Below are positions 1 to 9,200 of a DNA stretch of 64,000 bases, piece after piece; position 1 is the stretch's first letter, and every line of letters begins with the position of its first letter. Position numbers and translations under genes: made by a program. The notes beneath the pieces are model-generated. The model ran no database searches. It saw only the letters and a program-made list of their open reading frames with translations, and had not been told where the DNA came from. This stretch comes from a virus: positions 20,747 through 84,746 of the IMG/VR virus record IMGVR_UViG_3300042546_000893, one strand, 5' to 3'.

Positions 1-3000
1 CTAGCCAAACCTCCAAAGGATAGCCTGTGCCTAACTTGTCTCTATCTGTGGCACTGTTAGGGATTAATTCTTGATCTAATACAAAATCAATCTCAATCGG
101 ATATCCCACGCTAAGGGTCATCGTCCCTGTGGCAAAAGGTTTATTATTCAGGTTGCCTTGAAAAACGATGGTAGAAGATATAGATAGAATCCTGCGCTTG
201 CGTCTTTCCCCATTAACAAAATAGGTTAGCCGATCACCTGGACGCATCGAGGGATTAAAAAAAGTGGTGAAGTTTTCCGTGTAACTGTTCCGAGCGTTCT
301 CTATATCCAGATTGGTTTTAATTGCCGTCCTGACTTCCCCTAGAGTTTTGGCATAAGGAAAGCTCATTGACCCCGATACTAATTGGTCAAAGGGTGTTTT
401 GTCCGGCGCTGATGGTGTCCAGACTTTATAACGGTATCTCTTAGGATCGGATTGGTTTTGCTTTTCCTCTGTTTCTGCCGGGTTCTCCTCCTCTACCCGC
501 TCCCAGATTGGAGGTAGTCGTCTTGATGATTCCGGTCTACCTTCAACTTCCTCTGTTTTGTTTTCTGCAATCTGAGAGCCAAATCCCGACCCATTCCCCC
601 CTGTTGAGGATGATTTTGTATAGGCAATAAAAGTATCTTTTTCGCTATCTCCAGTATTCCTATATCCCGGCGTGTTTAAACTTCGATTAATTTTTACCTT
701 GTAGGATTCAGAGGTTTCCGAGCCTGTAGTTAAAGGGGGAAATTCTGGCTTTTCCTTTTCGTTATTGGGTTTCTTCTGATTAAATTCTCTGATTGCGGGA
801 TTCCTGGGATCTTCCATTGATGCCATAGCCCTAACTATTTTACTCCTAGCTGTAACAATATAAGGTTGTTGAAACGTCCTGTCTATTGCTGCCAATCGTC
901 GGCTCGTTCCGTCTGGCATACACCACTTAACCTCATCAACACCCTGAACCGCCGCGTCTTTGTAATATTTATCCATTGGCTCATGATAGTAAGTCTCCCT
1001 CTCAAAGATAGAAATTCGCTGCGGGGTATAGGCTTTTCCTGCTAATTCCTTAGTCATTCGGTCGGCTTCGGTGGCTTTGTCTCCTAGTTCGCTATATCGT
1101 TGTTGAGATGAGAGTGTGGGATATTGTTCCGTTGGATCGGCTTCTGAATCTGAAACATTAATTTCTGGCTCCGTAGCGAAAACGTGAAACCGCCATCCTG
1201 TTTTTTGATAACCCAAATATAAGCCTTCATAAGCGGTTTCTCCCTGACTATAAGAATGTTGGGTTGTAGTTTCTTCTATTATTTGCCAAAACCCTCTAAC
1301 GTCAACTTTCTTTAACTTCCAAACGCCCTGATTGTATTCGTAAATATCCTTAGCTAACGGCCCATTGAAAGCATATTTTTGTTCTGTAACTTGAAACTCA
1401 AAACCATCAATAGTTTTAATCTCTCGTTTAACCTTGACGTAGTTTTGTCCAGACTTCCAGAAGGAAACCGACAAATCATTAATATTAACTGAATTAGGCG
1501 GTGTAGCTGCTATATCAGGGTCTTCTGTCCTTTGCTCATATTTGCGCTGTCTCATTCGGTATTCTGGCAGTGTAGGCGCTCTATTCCCTTGATTTTCCTC
1601 CTTCTGTTCCTGGAACTTTTCAAGAAATTCTCCCGTGACTTCTTGCTTCGGCCATATATAAGAAGCCCCATAAATATTAGTTACATCTTCATTCTTTAAG
1701 GTAATAGTCTGTTTGGGTGTGATACTGTTTGGCAATCCCACAATAATTTCCTGTTGAAAGGCGGAATTAGGGGTAAGCGATCGCTGTTTACCTGTGGAAC
1801 AGTTAACAGAAATTGCCGATAAAACATCCGTTTCTTGTAATAGCCATTCCTTTGTTGAGTCCCATTTTTTGCAGTAGACAGTATCAGAGTCCGATAAATC
1901 TAAAAAACAATTATTCTGTCTTAACCTCGATTGAATTTCACTCCGTGGTATTCTCCCTTCCTCTGGACTAACATCATTGGGGACTGGTATTTCCCCCTCC
2001 ATTCCTGATAACTTCCCCCCAGCTTCACTGCAAAGCCACGTTAACGTTCTTGATTCAGCTAATTTACTTTCGGGTTGCGATGGGCTGTTAGTTAAGCATT
2101 CAGGGTCAACACCTGAGCTGAGTGAGAAAGCATGGTAAGAAATCTTCCAATCCCCAGAATAGAGAATAGGTGACAGTCCATCCAGAGGATCATTGTCATT
2201 GTACTTTCTGGGAACCAAAGGAACCTCTGTATCAAGCCACCAATGGGGATCTGTTAAGGAAATTGAAACCTCTATTTTTGGGTGCGATAACTCCGATCTC
2301 ATCTTTTCATTAATCTCTAGCCCATCTACTCGCCACCCAATCCCGAACGCTTCAAACTTTGCGCCCCGGCATAAATGTTTCAAAACTAAACTCTTATAAC
2401 TAAACCAAGTCTCGAAACTCATCTGTCCGTTTTGAGATTGTTCTAAGGATGTGGAATAACTGAACTGACCCAATAAAGGCAACCATTGTAAAACCGTTGG
2501 CAACTTATCTATATAGTCAGTATCGTAATTAATATTAGATGTGTTGTTGACAACCGATATCTTAATGGGTGTAGTATTTGCTGTTACCTTAACTCCCGAT
2601 ACCTGTACAGCTAAATTTTGCGGGGCTGTGAGGATGGTTTTGGCTAAAGACTGAACAGGAATAAAGGTTAATTCTTGGGATGTAGAATTGTAAACCGCTT
2701 GACCCTGCAACAAATCCCCTGCAAGTGTTCCGGGCGGTTTGACCGTGTAGCTAATCCCACCAATATAGACACTCGTAGCACTGCTATAGTTTGGGACTGA
2801 TACGGTTACGGGGTTGGCAGGGGATGTGACTTGAATATATTTTGGTTCTGAGTATTGAGCGATCGCCACCTGTTGAGTATAGGGATTATAAATAAATTCA
2901 TCCGGTGCGAGTTGTGCCGTGTCTACTGATTCCGATAATTGGTAAACCTTATTATTGACAACAACTGAGACAATCTTCTGACTTTGAGGTGTAGGGATAA

Positions 3001-3160
3001 TTAAAACCGGATCGGTCGTGGGACTTACTGCTACAATAGAAACATCATCTTTAACTAATATTTCCTTACTTAACCCGTCGGGAACTCCCAAGGATAAACC
3101 AAAAGCACCGGACTGTTTAGTATTTAGATTTAATTGCGGGGTGTTTAATTTTAAGTACAT
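1..3160 (-). CDS. Large tail/baseplate-like protein (3' end outside window)
   Basis: An uninterrupted minus-strand frame runs from an ATG at 3158-3160 to the left edge of the window, giving about 1,050 residues with no stop. I translated it by hand. The N-terminal third is rich in Val, Thr and Ser in short beta-like stretches. The middle is polar and charged with many Glu, Lys and Pro, and the part nearest the window edge has an ordered segment with GDRLTYFVNGERR. Size, composition and company with tail-fibre and packaging genes suggest a baseplate hub or tail protein, but I recognise no named domain. It is divergent from the gene at 3200 across a 39-bp AT-rich gap that must hold both promoters. 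The C-terminus is not visible, so its length is unknown. Confidence 0.75.
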   Translation of the reverse strand, partial: MYLKLNTPQLNLNTKQSGAFGLSLGVPDGLSKEILVKDDVSIVAVSPTTDPVLIIPTPQSQKIVSVVVNNKVYQLSESVDTAQLAPDEFIYNPYTQQVAIAQYSEPKYIQVTSPANPVTVSVPNYSSATSVYIGGISYTVKPPGTLAGDLLQGQAVYNSTSQELTFIPVQSLAKTILTAPQNLAVQVSGVKVTANTTPIKISVVNNTSNINYDTDYIDKLPTVLQWLPLLGQFSYSTSLEQSQNGQMSFETWFSYKSLVLKHLCRGAKFEAFGIGWRVDGLEINEKMRSELSHPKIEVSISLTDPHWWLDTEVPLVPRKYNDNDPLDGLSPILYSGDWKISYHAFSLSSGVDPECLTNSPSQPESKLAESRTLTWLCSEAGGKLSGMEGEIPVPNDVSPEEGRIPRSEIQSRLRQNNCFLDLSDSDTVYCKKWDSTKEWLLQETDVLSAISVNCSTGKQRSLTPNSAFQQEIIVGLPNSITPKQTITLKNEDVTNIYGASYIWPKQEVTGEFLEKFQEQKEENQGNRAPTLPEYRMRQRKYEQRTEDPDIAATPPNSVNINDLSVSFWKSGQNYVKVKREIKTIDGFEFQVTEQKYAFNGPLAKDIYEYNQGVWKLKKVDVRGFWQIIEETTTQHSYSQGETAYEGLYLGYQKTGWRFHVFATEPEINVSDSEADPTEQYPTLSSQQRYSELGDKATEADRMTKELAGKAYTPQRISIFERETYYHEPMDKYYKDAAVQGVDEVKWCMPDGTSRRLAAIDRTFQQPYIVTARSKIVRAMASMEDPRNPAIREFNQKKPNNEKEKPEFPPLTTGSETSESYKVKINRSLNTPGYRNTGDSEKDTFIAYTKSSSTGGNGSGFGSQIAENKTEEVEGRPESSRRLPPIWERVEEENPAETEEKQNQSDPKRYRYKVWTPSAPDKTPFDQLVSGSMSFPYAKTLGEVRTAIKTNLDIENARNSYTENFTTFFNPSMRPGDRLTYFVNGERRKRRILSISSTIVFQGNLNNKPFATGTMTLSVGYPIEIDFVLDQELIPNSATDRDKLGTGYPLEVWL

Positions 3161-3199
3161 AATATTATTATAAATTCATAAGTCTATTCTAATTATAAT

Positions 3200-3781
3200 A
3201 TGGCTGTAATCACTGGCAAGTTAATTTTTGAAACTCCATCCTCAATCAAAGATAAATATTATGAAGCCCTGACCTGGAGGGATGGCGACGGTGCAATCCG
3301 TAAATCCTACTTTAACGACAGTGGAAACCTAGAGTTAATGATTCCGGGTGACAAGTATCAAGAGAACCCCAACCCGTCCCCCGGCTCCGTATCTAATCGC
3401 TTCGGCGGTGACTGGGTACAAGTTAGTAATATCCGGTTTGGCTTCTCGATTGACGTGATTGAAGAAATGGCAGAATTGCGTTTTATCTTTCAGGAATTAA
3501 GGCGTTACCAAGGGGCAACTATTCAAAGCAGTAAATCATTTAGGGCTTTAAGGGTTTGGGATTATGTAGGGTTTGATATTGCTGATTATGCCGCGGGCGT
3601 TACAGAGCGTCATGTTAAAATATTAGGGATAGAACCTCAAGGGGGATCGGGCGTGATGCAAAAAGGATCTCAACAGTGTGTTAGTGGTAGTGTAACTAAT
3701 ACCCCTGACAGTCCCAGACGGTTTTTAGGGCAACCATTCAAGGTAACATTTGAGGAGTTTGGACACCGTGAAACCTATTAA
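3200..3781 (+). CDS. Hypothetical phage protein, 193 aa
   Basis: The ATG at 3200 follows an AT-rich divergent intergenic gap. The product is soluble, mixed alpha/beta, with no signal peptide or membrane segment. It has a glycine/proline-rich loop near residues 50-65 and the segment GDWVQVSNIRFGFSIDV before an amphipathic helix. Position beside a tail gene and beta-rich composition would suit a small virion protein, but this is inference and I do not recognise a family. It is followed closely by the small gene at 3786. Confidence 0.6.
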   Translation: MAVITGKLIFETPSSIKDKYYEALTWRDGDGAIRKSYFNDSGNLELMIPGDKYQENPNPSPGSVSNRFGGDWVQVSNIRFGFSIDVIEEMAELRFIFQELRRYQGATIQSSKSFRALRVWDYVGFDIADYAAGVTERHVKILGIEPQGGSGVMQKGSQQCVSGSVTNTPDSPRRFLGQPFKVTFEEFGHRETY

Positions 3782-3785
3782 TGTC

Positions 3786-3995
3786 ATGACAGAAATAAAA
3801 GGAAAATATCAAATTTCATTATGTAGAGGTCAAAACTGTTGCCCTCAGTTAATCATTGAGAATGGTAAGTATATTATTACCGATGATTCCGGCGGGAGGG
3901 TTGTACTGGATAAAAGTAATATTGACGAATTAATTAATCAGTATCAGGAATTTCAGGATTTAAAATCACTCAAGGAATGGTCGTTAGGTAAATAA
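3786..3995 (+). CDS. Small hypothetical protein, 69 aa
   Basis: A TTG at 3750 would lengthen this frame but overlaps the previous gene by 32 bp, so I prefer the ATG at 3786, which leaves a 4-bp gap. The product has a CRGQNCCP cluster near residue 13 and an acidic C-terminal helix. The stop codon and the next start share one base (TAATG at 3993-3997), indicating translational coupling with the membrane protein downstream. No known family is recognised. Confidence 0.55.
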   Translation: MTEIKGKYQISLCRGQNCCPQLIIENGKYIITDDSGGRVVLDKSNIDELINQYQEFQDLKSLKEWSLGK

Positions 3996-4306
3996 TGCTA
4001 TCTGATTTAATTGTTTTCCTATTACTGTCTCTCGGTTTGCGGTGGTTTATTTTTAAGCACTCCCTACTCTATCCTGTTCGGGTGTGGCTTGAAAGCTCCA
4101 AGGCACAGTCATTCTTTAGTAAATTATTTCAATGCCCCTACTGCCAAACCTTTGAGGCTTCTGTTATTGTGTATCTGGTACTCATGCCATTTTCACCTGC
4201 TATTGGGTTTCTAGCAGGTTTATTTAATGGCTATGTTGCGATCGCAGTTGAAAACTTAATTGAATCCCAAATTGATAAGTTTGAGGCAAGAAACGAAAAC
4301 AAATAA
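3995..4306 (+). CDS. Small membrane protein with CPYC motif, 103 aa
   Basis: The N-terminus (residues 3-20) and residues 55-85 are hydrophobic and likely span the membrane. Between them lies FQCPYCQTF, a CxxC motif resembling that of phage and Bacillus DUF1360-type membrane proteins; that family link is from memory. Translation is coupled to the preceding gene. A HIP1 octamer lies inside the coding sequence near 4239. The molecular role is unknown. Confidence 0.6.
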   Translation: MLSDLIVFLLLSLGLRWFIFKHSLLYPVRVWLESSKAQSFFSKLFQCPYCQTFEASVIVYLVLMPFSPAIGFLAGLFNGYVAIAVENLIESQIDKFEARNENK

Positions 4307-4363
4307 AAAAGTAAGTGCGCTGCAAACGGTTAGGTTGAAATTGCTGCATAAAAAGTTAGGGAT

Positions 4364-5200
4364 TTAAGCGATATCAAATAGACTCAATTGTTTAAATTCA
4401 GGTTTGTTTAATTCTTTAATTTCTATCTCTAATTCTGAGTATTCCCTGGGTTGATTAATCCTGTCACAAGCAATATCAAAATATTCCTTTTCCTTTTCGA
4501 TGCAGATATAATTACGTCCCAATTCTTTGCAGGCTACCGCAGTCGTACCACTGCCACAGAAAGGGTCTATTACCACGTCCCCAGGGTTTGTTATCCACTG
4601 AATAAGTGTTGAAAAAACTTTTATTGGTTTTTGAGTGGGGTGTTCTGACCGTTCGGAAATCTTCATGCAGGGCTTGTTAGGAGCATCAATAACATCGGTT
4701 TGATGTCTTGTTCCTAGGTTTATCTCAACAAATCCGTCAGGGTTCCCCATCGTCAATTGACCGCCCCATGAACTTCTTTTTATTCCAGGGTTTTTCTTCT
4801 CGTAGGGTTCCCCATCTTTTGTTATCTTGTTAAAGGTAATCTCACTTACTTGATAGTTGGGATGAGCAAACACCGCATATATTTCCATTTTTGAGGGTGG
4901 TTTCTTTGCGTTGTAACTTCTGAACCCGTGATTTGGTTTTAACCATACTCCAGTCCACCTTATAGGAAATACTAATGAGAACTTTGCCAACAATTCTATA
5001 GATCCAAATGTAGCTATTTGCCCAGTATCTTTTAGTTTTAATAGTAATAAACTTAAAAGACTATCAATGTCATAATTTGCTTGGTCAAAATGTAAGCTAG
5101 TCGTTAAATAAGGCGGGTCAGTTATCACAGCGTCAATACTTTTGTCAGGAATATCTTTCATTACCTCCAAACAATCCCCATGAATAATTTGATTTAACAT
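4364..5200 (-). CDS. DNA N6-adenine/N4-cytosine methyltransferase
   Basis: This 278-residue protein carries the two diagnostic motifs of the N6/N4 amino-methyltransferase family. The catalytic motif IV, ITDPPYLTT, is near residue 33, and the AdoMet-binding motif I, DPFCGSGTTAVACKELG, is near residues 215-231, with HPTQKP just before it. Catalytic motif first and AdoMet motif last is the beta-class order. No restriction endonuclease gene is adjacent, so it is probably an orphan phage methylase protecting or marking DNA. The target sequence cannot be read from the protein. Confidence 0.9.
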   Translation of the reverse strand: MLNQIIHGDCLEVMKDIPDKSIDAVITDPPYLTTSLHFDQANYDIDSLLSLLLLKLKDTGQIATFGSIELLAKFSLVFPIRWTGVWLKPNHGFRSYNAKKPPSKMEIYAVFAHPNYQVSEITFNKITKDGEPYEKKNPGIKRSSWGGQLTMGNPDGFVEINLGTRHQTDVIDAPNKPCMKISERSEHPTQKPIKVFSTLIQWITNPGDVVIDPFCGSGTTAVACKELGRNYICIEKEKEYFDIACDRINQPREYSELEIEIKELNKPEFKQLSLFDIA

Positions 5201-5270
5201 CTTAATTAATTAGCATTATTTAATATTATATTTATAAAATAACTCCTAATTATAGGGGTTATTTCGTTAA

Positions 5271-6059
5271 TTATTCCCCAATAATCATTTGGCGATCGCC
5301 TTTCTGATTTGCCCACAACTCCAACTCCGTATCCAACTCAATACCTTGATCAAGTTCATTGGCAACATTCAAGAAATTAGACACTTCTGACAGTGGCAGT
5401 TCAAACCATTCACCACGAATCCGGTAGGCATCATGATATTCATGCAGTAATCTCTCTAACTGAGGGGCATCTACTGAAAAATATCTGTACAGGACTCTGA
5501 TTTCAAATGGAGTAGATGTCTGTATATTTGATGCTCTTTTGTAAACTTCTTTTGAGTAGCCTATCTTGTAGCGTTGCACTCCCACCGATTCTATCAGATA
5601 GACAAACCCAGACGGATCTCGTTCAAATCCTGAAGTTTTTGGGAATATGTCAGGGTTGCATCCTGTAAAGTGTTTTATTAATCCGTCAAAAAGCGTTAAC
5701 TTTACAGCAAAATAAGATTGCGCTTGTGCAATTTCAATCTTACGAGGATCGGCACTTATTACGACCAGATAGCAGGCATATCGAGAAAGCTGATAATCGT
5801 CCCCAAACCGACCTTTGCTAGTAGGCAACCCCGGTAAGTGGGTGAAATGCTCGTCTGGGTTCCCATTGGAGTTTTTGAGCGAGATTTTAGACCTTTCTAT
5901 GGCATTCTCAAACCTTTGCCATTTGACGTATCCCAAAAGTTTCATCAACTCCCGTGCTAACCAGTATTCGCAGCCTTCACGGTCAACGCGCTTAATTGAG
6001 TCAAAAGGGGATTTGGATTGACTGTGATCTTGATTGCCAGATAATGCTATATTAGACAT
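5271..6059 (-). CDS. DinD/BRO-like N-terminus fused to T5orf172 GIY-YIG domain
   Basis: I prefer the ATG at 6059 to the longer start at 6152, because the longer version would read through a strong hairpin. The N-terminal part resembles DNA-damage-inducible protein D: FDSIKRVDREGCEYWLAREL, then LSRYACYLVVISADP. The C-terminal 90 residues match the T5orf172/Mug113 type of GIY-YIG domain: GFVYLIES, YKIGYS, a downstream E, then GEWFELP. The combination suggests a DNA-binding regulator or nuclease acting in damage response or superinfection. The exact role is inference. Confidence 0.8.
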   Translation of the reverse strand: MSNIALSGNQDHSQSKSPFDSIKRVDREGCEYWLARELMKLLGYVKWQRFENAIERSKISLKNSNGNPDEHFTHLPGLPTSKGRFGDDYQLSRYACYLVVISADPRKIEIAQAQSYFAVKLTLFDGLIKHFTGCNPDIFPKTSGFERDPSGFVYLIESVGVQRYKIGYSKEVYKRASNIQTSTPFEIRVLYRYFSVDAPQLERLLHEYHDAYRIRGEWFELPLSEVSNFLNVANELDQGIELDTELELWANQKGDRQMIIGE

Positions 6060-6089
6060 AGATTTCCAATAAATTATTACAACGTTTTT

Positions 6090-6136
6090 GAGAAAAGCCG
6101 GAGAAGGTAGAAAACCTCTGGCTTTTCTCTTTTTTA
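6090..6136. terminator. Bidirectional hairpin terminator
   Basis: Arms GAGAAAAGCCGGAG (6090-6103) and CTCTGGCTTTTCTC (6116-6129) form a 14-bp stem with one G-U pair. A T-run follows on the plus strand. On the minus strand the T-rich arm itself could serve. It lies between the MuF gene and the DinD-like gene and would separate their transcripts. Confidence 0.65.
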
Positions 6137-6169
6137 TTATACACCAAAACACTTTAAGCTATTTATTCC

Positions 6170-6202
6170 ATTAACTCCCTGCTCTCAACTTTCCTAATTC
6201 TT
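6170..6202 (+). repeat. 33-bp direct repeat, copy A (MuF gene 3' end)
   Basis: These 33 bp cover the stop codon and last ten codons of the MuF gene. An identical copy in the same orientation lies at 59116-59148. Flanking bases differ on both sides. Confidence 0.9.
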
Positions 6203-9200
6203 CCCTCTGATTATTTAACATCCCAACAACCTTAAATAAATCTTGATTCTTGCGGGTGATGCTACCCTCCAAAGCATTAAGTCTATTTTGGCGTTTAATG
6301 CCCGATGCCGACCCATCTAACGGCTGCTCTTTGAGTGCGGTTATTTCCCGTCGCAGTGTTGCCATTTCAGATTGAATACCCGTTAACTGTTTCTGGGTAT
6401 TTACTATCTGACCTTTAAGGATTTGGATTTGCTCATTCTGTAATGGCGGTAATCTCAAGTCTCTAACATCTTGAATAACCTCCCCTAACTGCTGTTGTTT
6501 AATCTGTTTTTCTAGTTGTAACTTACTCAGTTGAGCCTCTAACTTTTTAGTTCCTTTCTTGGCAATACTAAGCTGTTGAATTTGTTGTTGAATTTCAGAT
6601 ATTTTAGGCTCTAATTCAGTCAAGGCTTGATTAAGAATATTCCGATCTCTAATCATTGCCGAGGCTTTATCAGCTTGATAAGTTAGCGGTTCTATCTTGA
6701 TTTCTCTCATGTTCAGAGATTGTTTTAACTTATTCTCAATCTCATCTAATTGTTTAAATAGTTCCCCCCTCTCGATAGCTTTTCCTTTCACATCAAAGAA
6801 TACGGGTTTACCAGCATCCTGTCTGACCTTCTCCCATATTTGTAGGGTGTTGTCTGCGTTATCTCTAATTAGATTTGAGCTATCAAGATTGTATCTATCA
6901 AGTTGTTCCAATAGAATATTTTGCTCATTTAATAATTTCTTCTGAGCATCATTTAAGGATCTAATTCCATTCCCTGTTACCTCTCCCTGTTCCTTGAGTA
7001 CAGTATATTTACGTTGCCAGTCTTGATATTTGCCTACGGTTTTCCGTAGTTGACCTTGTACATCATCGGGCTTGATTGATTGTCTAGCCTGTAAGTCTGA
7101 AGCCTTTTTACCCTCTAAAGATTTCCAGAGTTTATCAACTCGCTCATAACTTGACCCCTGCCAGTTGTCAGATGTTGATGATTTAATTTGGTTCTGCCAG
7201 TACACGGCTTGATCTTCTGCCCATTTTAAAAACTCGCCTTCCTCAATTAATCCATTTTCAGTAAATACTTTAAACTGGGTATCTTTTTTGAGTGTTCTAA
7301 TACTGGACTGGACAATACTGTACTGCCTTAAAGTTTCGTCAGCTAACTGTCTAATGGCTTCATAACCCACTTTTTTACCAGTAAGCGGTAAAAAAGTCAA
7401 GTCTTCAGGTGAAAGCCCGTTAGCATCAAGCCACCGCCGAACCTTGAGAGCTTTTCCCGTGGCATCAACACCATCATCAATCTTTTGACCGATATCAATT
7501 AAAAACCCTATATTCCAATCCTGACCTATGGCTTCCAACTTTTTAACAGCATCCTCAATTTGATTGATGCGAGACTCAACCATTGGGGATAGATTCTTTT
7601 CCCATGATGGAGTCTGTTCATCCCCAAACCGTTGTTTTTCGTATTGCTGATAGGTTTTATTTTGTGACTTTAAAGACTCATCAAGGTTAACCCGACTAGC
7701 ACCAGCTAACGCTTTTAACCGTTTAGTTTCCTCTGCAATCTCACGGGATATTTTGCGCAATTCGACCGCCGCGTTATACGTCCCTATGTCAGAGTCGGGG
7801 ATTTGGGTTTTGGTTATGGGAAGTTTAGAGGTATCAGCTAGAATACCATCAATTTCTTTCTGCAATTGTTCAAGTTTTTTAGTCTGTATAGCGATATCAG
7901 AAATAGTGGACTTGGCATTATCTAATCCAGGTCTAAACCTACTCTCTAATTCCTTTTTGAACTTAGGGACTTGAGCTTTAATATCCATAGCATCCTGAGT
8001 CAACTTGTCTAACGGTTGTTGTCTTTCTATCTGACTAAACGGCTCGTAGGTTTGCTCGTAGTTTTTAGTTTTCTTAACTCTATTTTCCCAATCTAATATC
8101 TGAGATTCAAGTTCTTTAGCTTGTTTTTCTAGTTGCGCTCCGGTCTTTAGATAACCCATTCTCCCTAAGATTGATTCAGTTTGATTGGTTGTAGCTGTGA
8201 GGGTTTGATCGGTTCTTTTCAATAGTCTAACAGAACTATCAATCTCGGCCTTAACCCTTTTTAGTTCGGCGCGAAGTGATGTCAATTCATTTTGAATATC
8301 ACGCCCAAAAAAGTTCTCAGGGTAAAGAGGATCTAATAGGTTTTGATAGTGGGATTGGAGTTCAGTTAATTTAGATTGTAAACCCTCTAGGTTTGTTTTT
8401 TCAATCAGATTAGACACGGGTTCTATAATTAATTTAGCACGGTTATTTGCTTGTTCTAGCCCCGCTATTTTCTTGTTAGGAGGGATGAAACCTTTAGACA
8501 TTTGGCTGTCTATCTCGTTAGATATTTGAGCCTTTAAGCTATTGGTAGCATCGGACAGACTAGATCCTTCATTCCCTAGATTCTCAACAGCTTGGTTTCG
8601 TAGTTTGGCTGCGGGTGTGAGATTGGGGATATCTAATTGATTAAGTGCCAGATTAGCTTTTTCAAGTTGCAATCCGATGGCGTTGGCTTTTTTTTGGGCT
8701 TGTTCTATTTTTGTTTGAATCCGAGCCTGTCTAACTTCTCTAATTCTAATTTCTTCAGGTGAGACGAACTCCTTGGGATTCCGTTTGTTCATGCGACGAA
8801 GACGGACATTAAATCTGCTCTCATCGGATCTAATTTTAGCTAACTCAATTCCTAGATCCTTGATTTCTTGTAAGGCTTCGCGTCGTTGTTGTAGCCCGAT
8901 TTCCCTCTGTTTGATAATTTTACCAACTGCAATCTCTGGAGTGTCTAAAGTCACATCATCGGGAATCATTGGGACGTAATCATCCAATCCCACAACCTGA
9001 CGTTTTTCTTGTGCTTCGATTGATTTAATTTTATCTATAGCTCTCTGTATCCGGTCATCAGAAATACCACGCTTTTTGAGTCTACGTTTTAAATCACTCC
9101 ATGACTTAGAAGGTTTATCTTTTAATTCGTCAAAAATTGCCTTGGATTCGGAACGGGAAAATCCCAAATTCTTTAACCACAATTCCGAAGGACTGGTTAG

